From Earliella scabrosa (taxonomy: Eukaryota; Basidiomycota; Agaricomycetes; Polyporales; Polyporaceae): a stretch of DNA of 64,000 nt. Both the position numbers and the translations under genes were made by a program. Every line of letters begins with the position of its first letter. The stretch's first letter is position 1. Where the stretch lies: assembly GCA_022605405.1 (NCBI GenBank), contig JABYQQ010000002.1, forward strand, positions 558,001 through 622,000, written 5' to 3'. The notes under the pieces were generated by a model. The model saw only the letters and a program-made list of their open reading frames with translations. It was not told where the DNA came from and made no database searches. This document shows positions 49,646 through 61,155 of this stretch, in pieces.

Positions 49646-51920
49646 GGTGGTGAAAGGAATGAATTGGCGGTGTCGTGTGCGGGGTCGTTGGTCTCTTCCT
49701 CTCCGCTCGCTCGCTCCACGAGAGAATCGAGTGAAGAGGAAGAGAAAAAGAACCAGCGTCTGTGCTCTCCTCCTGAAAACCCTCAATTACGGTCACGTGG
49801 ATTGCGATGGCGTATAATCAGATCGCGCCGGGATCGCGGAGATCTATACCGCGGCGGGCGCGCGCCCTCATCGTCTTCAGTCCGGCCAAACCAAAGGGTT
49901 GAAAACGCACCATACACAGTAGATCGTTGAGGAATTGTCTAGATGGAGCAGTGAAGGAGGACTTGCGATAAGTAGATTGGGAATATGAAGTTCTACGGCG
50001 TACTAGTTATTTGCGTGATCGCAATGCGTTGCTGGTGCTACTGTGACTTTCCTATAACACGTCGCACGACGAGGGTAATTAGAGGGAAAAGACGAGGGGA
50101 CAAGAAGAGCACTGTACATGTCACGACCAGTATATATATGCGAGCGAAATCGCCGCAGGAAGCGAACGCGCCTCCGAAGGAGCCAAATATGGCGAACGCC
50201 TATCCTTTTTGGGCAGCGATCGGCTGCGCAGCCGTACCATTGATGACGTCGTTGCACGAGCAGTATAGAATTGTGTCGTCGGACAGGCTAACTTGTACGG
50301 GCACTTGTCAGTCCAACGTTTCACAAGCATGTCGTACCTTAAGCTTTCCAATAATCATGTCAAAGACATATTTGGAGACGCTGGCCATCGCAGTGGCACA
50401 ACCCGGGCACTTGACTGTTTCGACGCGCACTGAAGGCTCGCTTCCGGGCCCTGTTCGAGCGCTGTTGGTTCTGTGTGATTGATTTGGCACTTACGGAAGA
50501 GGGCGCCGTGTGTCCGTGGACGACAACCGCTCTTCAGATGGTCCGGTCGACCTGTGTCAGACCTGTGAACTCAAGAATCGCGTTCGACGCGGACCCGCGA
50601 TTCACGAATTCCGTGCATTGTTGTCTTCCAATATTAGATTCAAGTGCGCCTCCCACAGGCGACAGAGCGTGGTTGTTCGACAGTACTAGACTCGGAGGTA
50701 GGGCTGGCATCAAGGTTCATATCAAAGGCTGACTGAACGACTGGCCTCGAGCATCTTAGAAGAGAAGAACGATTGGGAGAAGTTGGGAGACCACTGGAAT
50801 TTTGATAGTGCCGCATGCTCGTGTTGTGAGCCTTCGCGGCTTCATTCATAGAGTGCGCCTGACCACGTTGTCGCTCTACCCGGACCAGTAAGCCGTGTTC
50901 TATCTGCGCTGCAGCCTGCAGATCCGCCAGTCCGCCAGGAGCGCCGCGCAGTGCCAGCGTATTAGCTTCGATGGGATCCGTTCAGTACGGCATAATTCAT
51001 CGTAACGCCGGGGCTCGCAAGACGATTCGCCCGGAGTGATTCACCTCCATGGTCGAGCCCCAGAGATCGCCCGCTGGAGCCTAGGCGAGCTATAGCAACG
51101 TCTGACGGGTAGCCACTCCGAGCTCGACGATCTCTGGGAAGCGACGGGTACAAAGCGGGGCGGACCACCATTGACTGTGAGCGGCGACACTCCCACAGGC
51201 CCCGGTGTCCACCAACAGTTCAAGTGGAGATCGTGTCTTCGGCAGGGCCAAGGACCGAAGAGCTTGTCCAGGGAGGTGGCCGAGGCCATCGGTCGGCGAG
51301 AGAATGCGCCATGATTGTTATCGCGCACGCTCCGGGTCTAGCAGTTAATGTGGATCAAGATTGGGTTCACTTTGTGCAGGTCCGACCTGTTCGACTTTCG
51401 CGCGAAGCGTTCCCATGCCGGCAGCAAAGGTGATACAGTCACATGGGCGACGCGCAACCGAGGCTCTGGACAAATGAATCCCATCATACCAATAGCCAGC
51501 TGTACGCTGAACGCCGTCGCCGGAAGTGCGGTTCGGACGGCTGATGTGTGGAGTGCGTACTACGTCGTGGTTGAATATCCTCGTGTGCGCCACAGGGCGG
51601 TGTGGGTCCAAGTTAGGGCAAGGGCGGACATGGAAGCGAGCAGGGTAGGGCGGGAGCGCTTTCGGAGCGCGTGTCGGGCCTCGGGCGGCGAATCGCGTCC
51701 ATGTCCGTGTGCTTCTGGAGCGAGAGCCGATCTGAGATTCCACCGGACGCGCAAAGGTGAAAGGGCGAATGGAAGCGACCCGGGTACAGAGCCCTCGACG
51801 ACAGCGGGCAAACGGCCACCTCCTCTCTGACAAACCGCGTCTCGTCTGTCATATAACAATCCGCACTCGGCCCCCCTCGCGCTCGGCTGCCCTCCCCCTC
51901 CTCCTCGTCCTCCTGCTCGG
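49646..51920. other. 2.3-kb intergenic region between the URA2-like and SLATT genes
   Basis: It holds the divergent promoters. A frame at 49985-50482 (+) starts with a hydrophobic, signal-like stretch but then loses protein-like character. A short minus-strand frame at 50308-50490 contains a CPGC pair and is not recognisable. I support no gene here. Confidence 0.5.
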
Positions 51921-53521
51921 ATGGACCCTCAACGCACCAGCCAGGACTCGCCCACGCAGCCAGTTCCTTCCCTTCCTCCCATGCCCACCACGCACGAACG
52001 CGAGCCTCAACCACATGTGCCACACGAGGACGCCACCCCGGTCGCGCACCCGCAATCAGCCCCACCACACACCGCGTCTTTCAGGAAGCCCACGCCGTAC
52101 GCACCCACAATCGCCATGCCCATCCCGTCCACAGCACAATCTATGCCCACGCCCGCGGATGCGCCGACCCAGATGGCGAGCCCCACGCCGCCCTCGGCGC
52201 CGCACACCCCGTCAATCCTGCACTCGCCTACGAGCATGGCTGGCGCCGGCCCGCCAGGCTGGGTCCCGCCACACGGGCAAATGCAAAGCTCGAGCGCGGG
52301 CCCGTCGAGGATGATGCTTGCCCCCGGCTCGATCCAAGAGTCGGACCAGGAGGACCAAGGCGGCCACGGCGCGTCTGGGCGCGAGGGCTCGCCGAACCGC
52401 CAGAACAGCGCTCACAGCTACCGCGACGGGTCCGGGCACGGGAGTGGAAACGAGGGCGCGAACGAGCACGCAGGAAATGGGAATGGGAAGGGCAAGGGGG
52501 TCGAGGTGGGCGCGGGGATTGGAAGCGGGGGAAGGTACGCACACGGCGGAGAAAGGCACGGGCAGGGAGGCGGTAACGGGACGTACTTCGGACCCACGCC
52601 AAACGCGAGCCTCCGCCGCCCCGCGCGCGCGGTGAGCTACGGCGGGACCGTGCGCCAGACGGACCGCTACCCATCCGCGACGGTGGGGCCCAAGACGCTC
52701 CCGTCGACGCCGACGGGCATCGGGCCTGGCAGTGGCATGGCGGTGGATTTGAACCCGGAGGGGATGATGTCGCACCGGTCAGAGATCGACTGGATCGTGC
52801 CGAACGTGCAGCGCGGGCCGGAGGGGTATGCGCGGGCGGGGATGGGGGCGGGGGCGGGCAACAGACAGAGCCAGGCGCTGTCGCAGGTCCCGACGCTCTT
52901 CTCTGCGACCGGAGAGAAGTCCGTCGGGGACCGCATCGAGCCCACGCTCGTCGCGGCGCGGTTGGAGAGGGAGAGGGCGGAGGCAAAAGGTGCGTCGCGC
53001 GCGGGGGATTCGTGTTCTGTGGGAGGCGCGCGCTGACTCGGGCTTTGCGGCCGTCGCGCATGCAGCGAAGGTGCACGGATGGACGCTGAATGTGGCCATT
53101 GGCGCGCAGGTCATTCTCGGCGCGCTGACGACAGGCGTCGCTGCCGCGACCACAGGGAGACAGGTCAGTGCCGGCCGTGTTCGTCCAGTCAATACGACTC
53201 ACCGCTGATCCGCAGACATCCATCGCGACCTCGGTGCTCGGGGGAATGTCGACGCTCGCGGCGTCGTACCTCGCGAAGGCGCGCGGGTCGAACGAGCCCG
53301 AGGAGAGCATCCGGCGGTCACAGGACCTGAACTCGTTCATCCGCGACTGCGAGGCGTTCAAGCTCGACCACGGGCACAAAATTGGGCCGGAGCACGACGA
53401 CATGATCATGCGCTACCGGCGGAGGTTTGAGGAGATCCTCGGGAACGGCGTCGAGGGCGTCGGCGACGACGTCAAGGTGAAGAAGATTCAAAAGGAGAAG
53501 TCGAAGGACTCGCCGGTGTAG
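51921..53521 (+). CDS. SLATT-domain protein (fungal two-helix membrane effector family), 3 exons
   Basis: Exons are 51921-52989, 53066-53163 and 53216-53521, in phase, giving 490 aa. Residues 1 to about 330 are low-complexity, rich in Pro, Ser, Gly, His and Asn, and probably disordered. The C-terminal part shows the fungal SLATT pattern: a lead helix (SVGDRIEPTLVAARLERERA), a first membrane helix (WTLNVAIGAQVILGALTTGV, about 360-382), GRQTSIATSVLGG, a second membrane helix (MSTLAASYLAKARGSNEPE, about 391-412) and a soluble helix pair (DLNSFIRDCEAFKLDHGHKIG). SLATT domains are predicted two-helix membrane or pore-type effectors in nucleotide-second-messenger and NLR-like conflict systems. No partner domain is fused here, and activity of fungal members is untested as far as I know. 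A 3' copy of the gene lies at 56477-57075. Confidence 0.87.
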
Positions 53522-53747
53522 GGATGGAGCGACGGTGTGTGAGCGGGGACGCGCGGGGGTCCTTGGTTGCGTTGGACCGGGAGAGCCCGACGTGCGCTGG
53601 TGGCTGTTCTCGGGCTTGTTGTGAACTTTCGACGTTATCTTTATGTTTTGTCTTGGCAGCAACCCTTTGTATTACTAGCGGAGCTGTGTGGCAAGAGTAT
53701 TGTAAGCACGTAATGAAATTGACCGTACACGTACTGTTTGTAATGGT

Positions 53748-54026
53748 GTTTGTACGTACTGCACGGGAGCAAATCCGTCGTACGCCTCGATGCGGAGATA
53801 CACCGCAGGTTGATTGTTCTCCTGAGCGGGAACGTCACCATGGATCGACTCGCTGTATATGATGAGCAGGGGATAGCCACACACTGCCAGTGGGGCCGTG
53901 ACGCCCAGTGAAATTCGGCGGGGCAGAGTTCGCCTTGGGTGAAGTCTGAAGATGGGTGGGATGTCTTGAGCAAGACATGTTCAATTTGTCTGCTCCAAGG
54001 TTGGTAGCGGCTATCGAGGATCTTGG
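53748..54026 (-). pseudogene. Decayed fragment of a MYND-finger gene (exon 2 region)
   Basis: It is closely similar to 63,600-63,840, the second exon of the MYND gene at the right edge. It keeps the acceptor-side and donor-side sequence but is broken by an insertion near 53,880-53,925 and by a small insertion near 53,945. No zinc-finger exon is present. It abuts the inner edge of the right duplication arm. Confidence 0.85.
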
Positions 54027-54094
54027 GACAAGCACAACCTGAAGTTTGAAGCTGAAGTGCCAGTGTGTTAGACCGTGACGCCGAAGTGGTGGGT

Positions 54095-54112
54095 GCACCC
54101 GGGATTTCCCGA
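54095..54112 (-). repeat. Dispersed TCGGGAAATCCCGGGTGC motif, copy 3
   Basis: Reverse-complement copy of the motif at 39801, at the matching place near the inner edge of the right arm. Confidence 0.8.
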
Positions 54113-54507
54113 TAGCCGTAGGCGCTTGGGCTTGGTTACTCAAACTCTTCGAAAGCAACCACTTGCCAGTGGTGATCGGAGGAACGTCCCGGTATGTAGT
54201 ACTTACATCCATCTCCGTGTGTAAGCTCAATGCTTGATGTCACATGCTCGCTTGATGCGAATGGCCAGCGAAAGCTAAGCAACGCCACTAAAGTCGAACA
54301 CTTGTAAAAGCGTTGGTGGCGGTGGCCGCGAGAGCGAGGGCTTTGACGAGGAGAATGCTTTGCCCCTGGGATATTCACATATATACGGGGCCATCATGGT
54401 TGGGAGATGGCTGCACCTCGACTTTTGTTCTCCTGACGCCGTAAGTCCTCTTGTGGACGCCCTATAGCTCACGCTCACCTCTCACAAAAGCCACCGTCAC
54501 GCCCACG

Positions 54508-55951
54508 ATGCAAAGCACTACTCCTACGGCGAAGCTTCCCACCGAGCTGTGGTACATTGTCATTGACTTTCTACAGCATGACAACAAGGCGCTCAAATCT
54601 TGCGGGCTAGTCCACCGCGACTGGTTATCTGCGGCTCGGTCCCATCTATTCAACACACTAGTGATCTGCCCCCGTGCAAGCTACGCCGACCTGCACACCT
54701 TCTTGCGGTTTCTCAAGACCTGCAACGACGCTCGCGCCTACCTCCGTAACCTCACGCTCAACTGTGCCGCGGTGTTTCCGAGCTCCGAAGCAACAGAACA
54801 ATTCAGCGCATCACACCTGTACACCGTGGTTTCTACCCTGGTGGGGCTGAAGCAGCTCACAATCGTTGGACTGGCTTTCGACAGCTTTCCCGTCCCAGTT
54901 GAGAAGCGACTCGCGATCTCCACGCTTGAGATCATCGGATGCCGCTACCACAATGACGATATCTCGACCGTCACAAACATAATCCGCATGTTCTCGTCAA
55001 TTGGGACCCTCTCTGTCGACGGATGCTTCACAAGGGGCCCGGCCTGTGAGTCATTGAATGGACGTATCTTTTCACAGACAGACATCCGCCATCTCAAGTG
55101 CGACACGATTGGGACTGGACCCTCGGCGTACGTATACGACATCGTGGGCCACACGGAGTCTCCTGGGAACACGCTCGAATCCATCCACTTCTGCTGGCAG
55201 TCATGGTCCGATTTGGAAGCATCTGGCAGGCTGCTAATCCAAGCGGGACGTGGTCTTCGCGCTCTCGAGCTGGAGCCTGCGGACGAGTTTTGGGAACGTG
55301 GCATGCCAAGTGAGTTGTATCGTTTCCGTAGTCGACTCTTTGTGCTGACACGCATCCTGCATGATTGACAGTAGCGGGAAGACTGTGGTCGACATCCGGG
55401 CTGGCGGCATGCACGCGCCTGCAGTCGCTCACGCTGCACATCAAGTACAGCTGGCTGAGCTACCGGCGTTACGGCTACAAGTGCTTCTCCGAGGCTCTAC
55501 GGACGTATGCAGACGTTCTGTCCCAGCAACCTGCTCTTCCCAATAGGGAACTCATCCTCAAGTTCCCGGTCCACTTCGAGGATCCTTTGCGTATCCTTGA
55601 GAGCGACTGTCAGCCAGCGTGGAACAAGATGGATGAAGCCCTATCTGGCATGCTTAAACTCGACGTTGTTCTGGACGTTTTCTCGCTCCGCCGCCTGTCG
55701 TCATCGGATCAAGACGCGCTGTCGCGTGGATTGGAGAGCTTACTTTGCTCGGTCGCCCGCACACGCCTGGAGATCCGGTACTCGGTGAGTAACCAAGTCG
55801 TGAACTCGGCTGGAAAGTTCTTACAATTAACTGCATTCTCCTGTGATAGGCATCGTATCAAGAGACTTCGCCCATCGATGACGGTTCTACTGGAATTCGG
55901 ACAATCGGCACCATGGCCGACGGGCACCCACGGCGACGGGCCCGGCGTTGA
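54508..55951 (+). CDS. F-box-like protein, 3 exons (right-arm copy)
   Basis: Exons are 54508-55309, 55372-55784 and 55850-55951, in phase, giving 438 aa. The start ATG matches the one chosen in the left copy and precedes KLPTELWYIVIDFLQHDN. The F-box-like region continues with SCGLVHRDWLSAARSHLF. Leucine-rich blocks follow (LVGLKQLTIVGLAFDSFP, TLEIIGCRYHNDDIS). The last intron (GTGAGT...GATAG) is also readable through, ending at 55958, as in the other copy. The two copies are diverged but both open. A role as an SCF substrate adaptor is the family expectation; the target is unknown. Confidence 0.82.
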
Positions 55952-56244
55952 ATACTGAGGCAACCCGCATATCGCGGGAGATGAGATGTATATGAGTGGG
56001 GCTCGCCTACGGATGTAGCATACGCGCAGACGCCAGAAACACGAACGGGGTTACATAGATCATGGGGCTGCCCTATCTGGACGTTCTTGCGTCACATGGC
56101 GAACTTCGTTTTCTCTCCCTGCCTCCAAGTCTTCCCGCATCTAACCCATTCTGTTTGCCGTACGTCCCACGACGCGAACATACAGCGTTCCATCGAGCGC
56201 GTGCTGGAATTTGCACACGTGCTAGTCCGTTGCACAAACCGCAT

Positions 56245-56420
56245 ACCCGATGCCAATTGCTCACTTGGGGAGAGGTTTGAGGTCCACGCGGACAACGTAG
56301 CACTATACTTACATGAACCTCGCAGTCGGCCGCAAATCGGATCCGGGATAAATGTGGAAACAACTCACCGTTCCATTATAATGCAGCCATTTGCTCGTGG
56401 TCGCTGTGTAAGTCCTCGCA
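56245..56420 (-). pseudogene. Fragment of a MYND-finger gene (exon 3/4 region)
   Basis: It matches about 62,010-62,180 of the complete MYND gene, including the short third exon and the start of the fourth, in the same orientation. Several substitutions and no flanking exons make it non-functional. It is the first half of the composite insert in the right arm. Confidence 0.8.
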
Positions 56421-56476
56421 GAGGAGGAGGAGGAGGAGCACCAATTGAATGACGCACGGGTGGGCACTAGATCCCA

Positions 56477-57075
56477 GGCGCGCAGGTTATTCTCGGCGCG
56501 CTGAGCACAGGGGTCGCTGCCGCGACTACAGGGAGACAGACGGTCGCGTTCTTCTAGGTCATGACTCATCGCTGATCCGTAGACGTCCATCACGACCTCG
56601 GGGCTCGGGGGACTGTCGGCGTCCACGAAAGCGCGCGGGTCTAATGAGCTTGAAGAGAGCATCCTGCGGTCGCAGGATCTGGACTCGTTCATCCGCGACT
56701 GCGAGGCGTTTGCGCTCGACCACGGGCACAAAGTCGGGCCGGAGCACGGTGATATGATCAGGCGCTACTACCGGGGGCGGTTAGAGGAGATCCTCGGGAA
56801 CGGGGTGGAAGGCGTCGGAGACGACGTCAAGGTGAAGAAGAATCAAGATTCAAGGGGAAAAGCCGAAGGACTCACCTGTGTGAGGATAGTGAGCAGAAAG
56901 CGCGGTGGGCCTTAATTGCGTTGGGCTGGGAGAGTCCGCTGCTGGCTATTCTCGGGCTTGTTGTGAACTTTCGACGTTATCTTTATGTTTTGTCTTGGCA
57001 GCAACCCTTTGTATTACTAGCGGAGCTATGTGGCAAGAATATTGTAAGCACGTAATCAAATTCACCCTACACGTT
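56477..57075 (+). pseudogene. 3' fragment of the SLATT gene, truncated and mutated
   Basis: It begins inside exon 2 of the SLATT gene (56477 corresponds to 53101) and continues through intron, exon 3 and 3' flank to about 53,735. The N-terminal part and the first half of helix 1 are missing. About 15 nt are deleted in the second helix, the intron-2 region differs, and indels near 56,835-56,850 shift the tail. The copied 3' flank is nearly identical over about 140 bp (56,940-57,070), so the transfer is fairly recent. Confidence 0.88.
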
Positions 57076-58531
57076 TCTTGTTTTACGCAATGACTTCTGG
57101 CCCGCGCAGGCATTTGAAATCCAAGTGGGGGAATAAGTAGTAGAGAACGGTCGAGGTGATTGACAGCAACTGAATAGACGAGATCACCTGCTGGTCGTGA
57201 ACGCGCATGAAGAAGCATTGCTCACGTTCAGATGATGACAAACGTGTCAGAACGTACGAGACTGGAGGGTGGAGAGTGACGGTGTGAGTGAGACCTGGTG
57301 TGGTGTTAGGATGATGTTCCGCCGACGCTGGTGGTGTCCCACTGGGAACGCGTAAGTGGTGGACGGACGGTGCGCGACCGGGCGCGATCCCCATGGAGCA
57401 GACGACTGCGACTCGAAGCGATGTCACTGTCTGTCTTGTTCACATACTCACTCGCAATTAGTCTTTGTGAAGATCAACTGACTGAGGACCGCGTTGAGCT
57501 GGTCCAGAGCCTCATACTTACATTCCTATCTTGGTGGCCTCAGAGTTAGCAATGGTAGCATACAGCTACTAGTACCCCTCGCGACAAGTCAGAGGAGCCC
57601 GAGGCCCGTAGAGCGACCACCGAGGCTCCACTACTTATCAGTACCAAAATATATCAGCGAGTACGTACGCAGCTATCTGTGTTGCTTACCGATGTCCAAG
57701 AAGCCTCGTCGGGCGCACGAGCACCATCATTTACGGCAGCAAAATTCGCATTCTGACTGGACTGACGCATTGGCCATACAGTTGTACCGACAACTGATGG
57801 GTTTGAGTGAGAGCTCCGAGCGAGCACCATGTCTGAATTGCTGACCAGTTTCGCACCAGCAAGATGGCCAGCGCATTCGCAGAACACATTCGAGGGGTGT
57901 TCCCTCAGCTAATGGCAAGAGTGGACTGATGTCGAGTGATTCAAGGCTTCTGCCAGTCAGTCTGGACTCTGATATCTGAGGGAGAGAGGCGGGGTCGTAA
58001 CTTTCGTTCAGCGTCTGGAGCGAGGATCGTGCCGAGAATGGAAGCATGGGGTTACGTCAGCACCAAGTTACAACGTAAAAGGCAACCACGCGCGCGCCGC
58101 TTTCCCTGGCGGTGGTGACGATGATTCAAATTGGCGGTAGGCTTCTTCCCAAGTATTTATTGCTCAGTCGCGCAACTGCCAGCCTTGTTCTGATTTGTTA
58201 TTACGACAGACTCAGCGCAGGCCCCGATCGGGACCAGGTCGCATGCGACTCATGGCTCTTCGGCGGAGCCCTCGCGCGGCGCAGTGCCCTCCAGAAGCAC
58301 CGTACGCGAATGGTCCAAGGCAGGATTCAACGTCTGTTAATAAGACAGCGAGGGTAGAATGCCAGCCCTCCGGTCACATCCTGGCTCACGACCCCCCGCA
58401 CGACCTGCACGAGTGTACTACTACTCTCAGACCGAGAGGCCTTCATTGTCCTCCTCATCCTCTCAGTGGCCCATCTGCGCTTCAGAGGGTTTCCCAAATC
58501 CCCAATTACCTTGCGGAAACAACTTCCAGAC
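57076..58531. other. Right-arm intergenic region before the MFS gene
   Basis: From about 57,125 it is homologous to 36,300-37,660 of the left arm. It includes the frameshifted counterpart of the unidentified conserved frame (57167-57230) and the MFS 5' flank. No intact gene is seen. Confidence 0.6.
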
Positions 58532-60745
58532 ATGCTCTCCCCGCAGACCGCCGCCACTTCCCCGTCCACCGCGCTCTCGCCCGCACAGACCCTCGTCGAC
58601 GGCCGCATCTCGCAAAAGTATTCCGCCGCGCGCCGCTATGTGCTCCTCGCCATGTTCTGCCTAGCCCAGTTCCTCGACTCGTTCAACAACGGAGCACTAT
58701 ATCTGGCCATCCCTGAGCTCGTCGACGCCCTCGGTATGACCGAGTCCGAGTCGACGTGGCTCATCAGCGCGTTCCAGCTCACGTTCGCGTCATTCTTGCT
58801 GATTGTGAGTGGCCGCAGAGGTCGTATGGCTGTTGGCCTGGCACTGACAGTTTCCTCGCTGTTGACCCCATGCAGAGCGGGCGTATCAGCGACGTTTACA
58901 ACCCGAGTGCGTGCCCCGTATCATTTACGTTTCTCGGCCGCCCCCGTGGGATCCGCCCGACTGACGCTCCCGAACGTTCATTGCCTCAGAGTTCGCGTTC
59001 ATCGGCGGCGTCGCTGCTCTCGGCGTTTTGTCTATTGCTGAGGGCTTCGCGGCGAGCAAGATCCCGCTCATTGTGCTGCGCGCGTTCTGTGGCATTGGTG
59101 AGTGCGCTCGGGTTTTGCCCTTCATGCCGTCATATTCGCAGCGCGCTCACGTATACACACCAACAATATACAGCGGCGGCGCTGACCATCCCGTCGGCCC
59201 TGACACTGCTTGTCATTGTCTTCCCAGAACCGACGGAGCAGGCGCGCGCTATTGGTGTGTTCGGAGGTTGCGGTGCCATCGGGAACGGTGAGGGATCTCC
59301 ATTTCTGTCCGCGTAACACCCCAAGGACTGACTGTGGATGTTGGACGGGCTGGAACAGCGCTTGGTTTGATTATTGGGGCGGTCTTTGTGCAGTACGCCT
59401 CCTGGTCTTGGGTGTTCTGGTTCGTCGCCCTCGTCTGCTTGCCCATCGCCGCGCTGTGCGTGTTCCTCATCCCAAAGCAAGAGCCGCGCCTAGCGGCCCG
59501 GGGCGGCGCCCGGTGGAAGAGCTTGGACCTCATCGGGGTCTCGATCCTCACTGGTGCGCTGACATTCCTCTACGGGATCGCACCCGCCCCCCAGATGTTA
59601 ACCTTCTCTCGCGTCCAGTTGCGCTTATCCTCTTCATCTTCGCCGTCACGTCGGGAACGACAGAAGGTTGGGGCTCGGCAGCCGTGCTTGCGCCGCTCAT
59701 CATCTCGATCTTCCTCATCGCGGGCTTCTTCTATTACGAGACGACCATCCCTGCGAACCGCGCGGCAATCCCGCCGCGGACCTGGTTCCTGCCGAACTTT
59801 ACCGTCCTCTTCTTCACCTCGCTCCTGCCGTTCTTCTGGTTCACGACGGTCTTCGCCGTCTACTCGACGCTATGGCAAGACGTCTACGGGTGGAGCGCTA
59901 TTTCCACTGCACTACGGATGTATGTATCGCTCGCGTCGCTCTGTTCCTATCATCTGTATCGCGCCTATGCGTCCCTCCCAACTGCTCGCTGACATCGTGC
60001 ATTCTTTCGCACAGGCTTCCGAGCGGCGTGCTCGCGCTCACGATCAGCTTCACCGGTCCGCTCTCGCGCGTGGTGAACTCGAAGTGGATCATCCTGACCG
60101 GCCAAGCCCTCTGCATCGTCGCGAACATCCTCTTCGTGTTCGGCGACAGCCCCGACCGCTACTGGCCGTACCTCTTCCCCGCCATCTCGATCGGCTCCGC
60201 AGGCGGCATGCTCATGTACACGCACACAAAGTGGGTTCCCCTCTATCGAGCATGGCGCACCGCATGCTGATCCTCAAACTCTCCTCGTCAGCATCGCGAT
60301 ATTCCGCACGAGCCCCCCGTCAATGGCGGGCACGGTTGGTGCGATCTACAACGGCGCGCTGCAGCTCGGGTCCGCGATCGGCATCTCCGCGGTCGGCTCG
60401 ATCGAGGCGAGCGTGAGCGCGACGCACGGGCGCGAGTCGTACGCGGGCCGCGCGGCGGCGTTCTGGTTCCTCACGGGCCTCGTGGGCGTCGGGGCTGTCG
60501 CGCTACTCGTGTTCTACCGGATTGACAAGGAGGGCAGCGCGCAGGCGCTGGAGGAGAAGGAGGAGCAGAGTGCAAATGTGGAGGAGGTCCAGGAGGTTGT
60601 GGATGAGAAGGCCGGGGGCCTGAAGGTCGTTGTGGAGAGAGAGGAGGATGTAAGGGTGGGCGGCTTGGAACGGGGTGCGGAGGAGCGGGGTGCGCACACG
60701 ACGGTGAGCGAGATACCAGTGTCGAAAGGGGATCATAACGTTTAG
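58532..60745 (+). CDS. MFS drug:H+ antiporter-like transporter, 8 exons (right-arm copy)
   Basis: Exons: 58532-58804, 58876-58906, 58990-59097, 59174-59287, 59359-59553, 59619-59919, 60015-60230, 60292-60745. All are in phase, giving 563 aa. Each of exons 1-7 has exactly the same length as in the left-arm paralogue; only the last differs, by 3 nt, in the charged tail. Landmarks are the same: GMTESESTWLISAFQLTFASF, SGRISDVYNPKFAFIGG, GVFGGCGAIGNALGLIIGA and SMAGTVGAIYNGALQLGSAIG. The C-terminal tail is Glu/Val-rich. Protein similarity between the two copies is higher than for the F-box pair. Substrate unknown; a DHA2/ATR1-like exporter is the best guess. Confidence 0.93.
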
Positions 60746-61155
60746 TGGTCTCAGTACCGGCCTGTTCTCTACATATTCCGCCATGGTCTTGCTCTCTCAT
60801 ACTTGTGGATACATAGAGCACATGTACATAGACCGCCGCTGTAGCTTGCATGTATTCATAGTTGACTTCGCTTGGCAATCACAAACACGCTTGTCACCCT
60901 AAGAACGAGCCGGACCGACCTCTGTTTCCATCTAACCGCTGGGCTGCGAGGGAGCACGACGTTACCATAACAGGCGGGAGCTCTCCACTGACCCAGTCCA
61001 CAATGTGTTGCGGCCAGATACGAATCTTGAGAGGACGGCGACAGCTGCAAACGCACATTCCCACCACTGAACACCCGATGTCCACATCCTTGTGACTTCA
61101 AGTCAGACTGGATACGGGGTACCTCCGTTCTGCAAATTGTAGTCTTTGCGCGGAC

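Noticed and set aside
49985..50482. 165-aa frame with a signal-peptide-like start
   Set aside because: Only the first 18 residues look biological; the remainder is not protein-like and no family is recognised.
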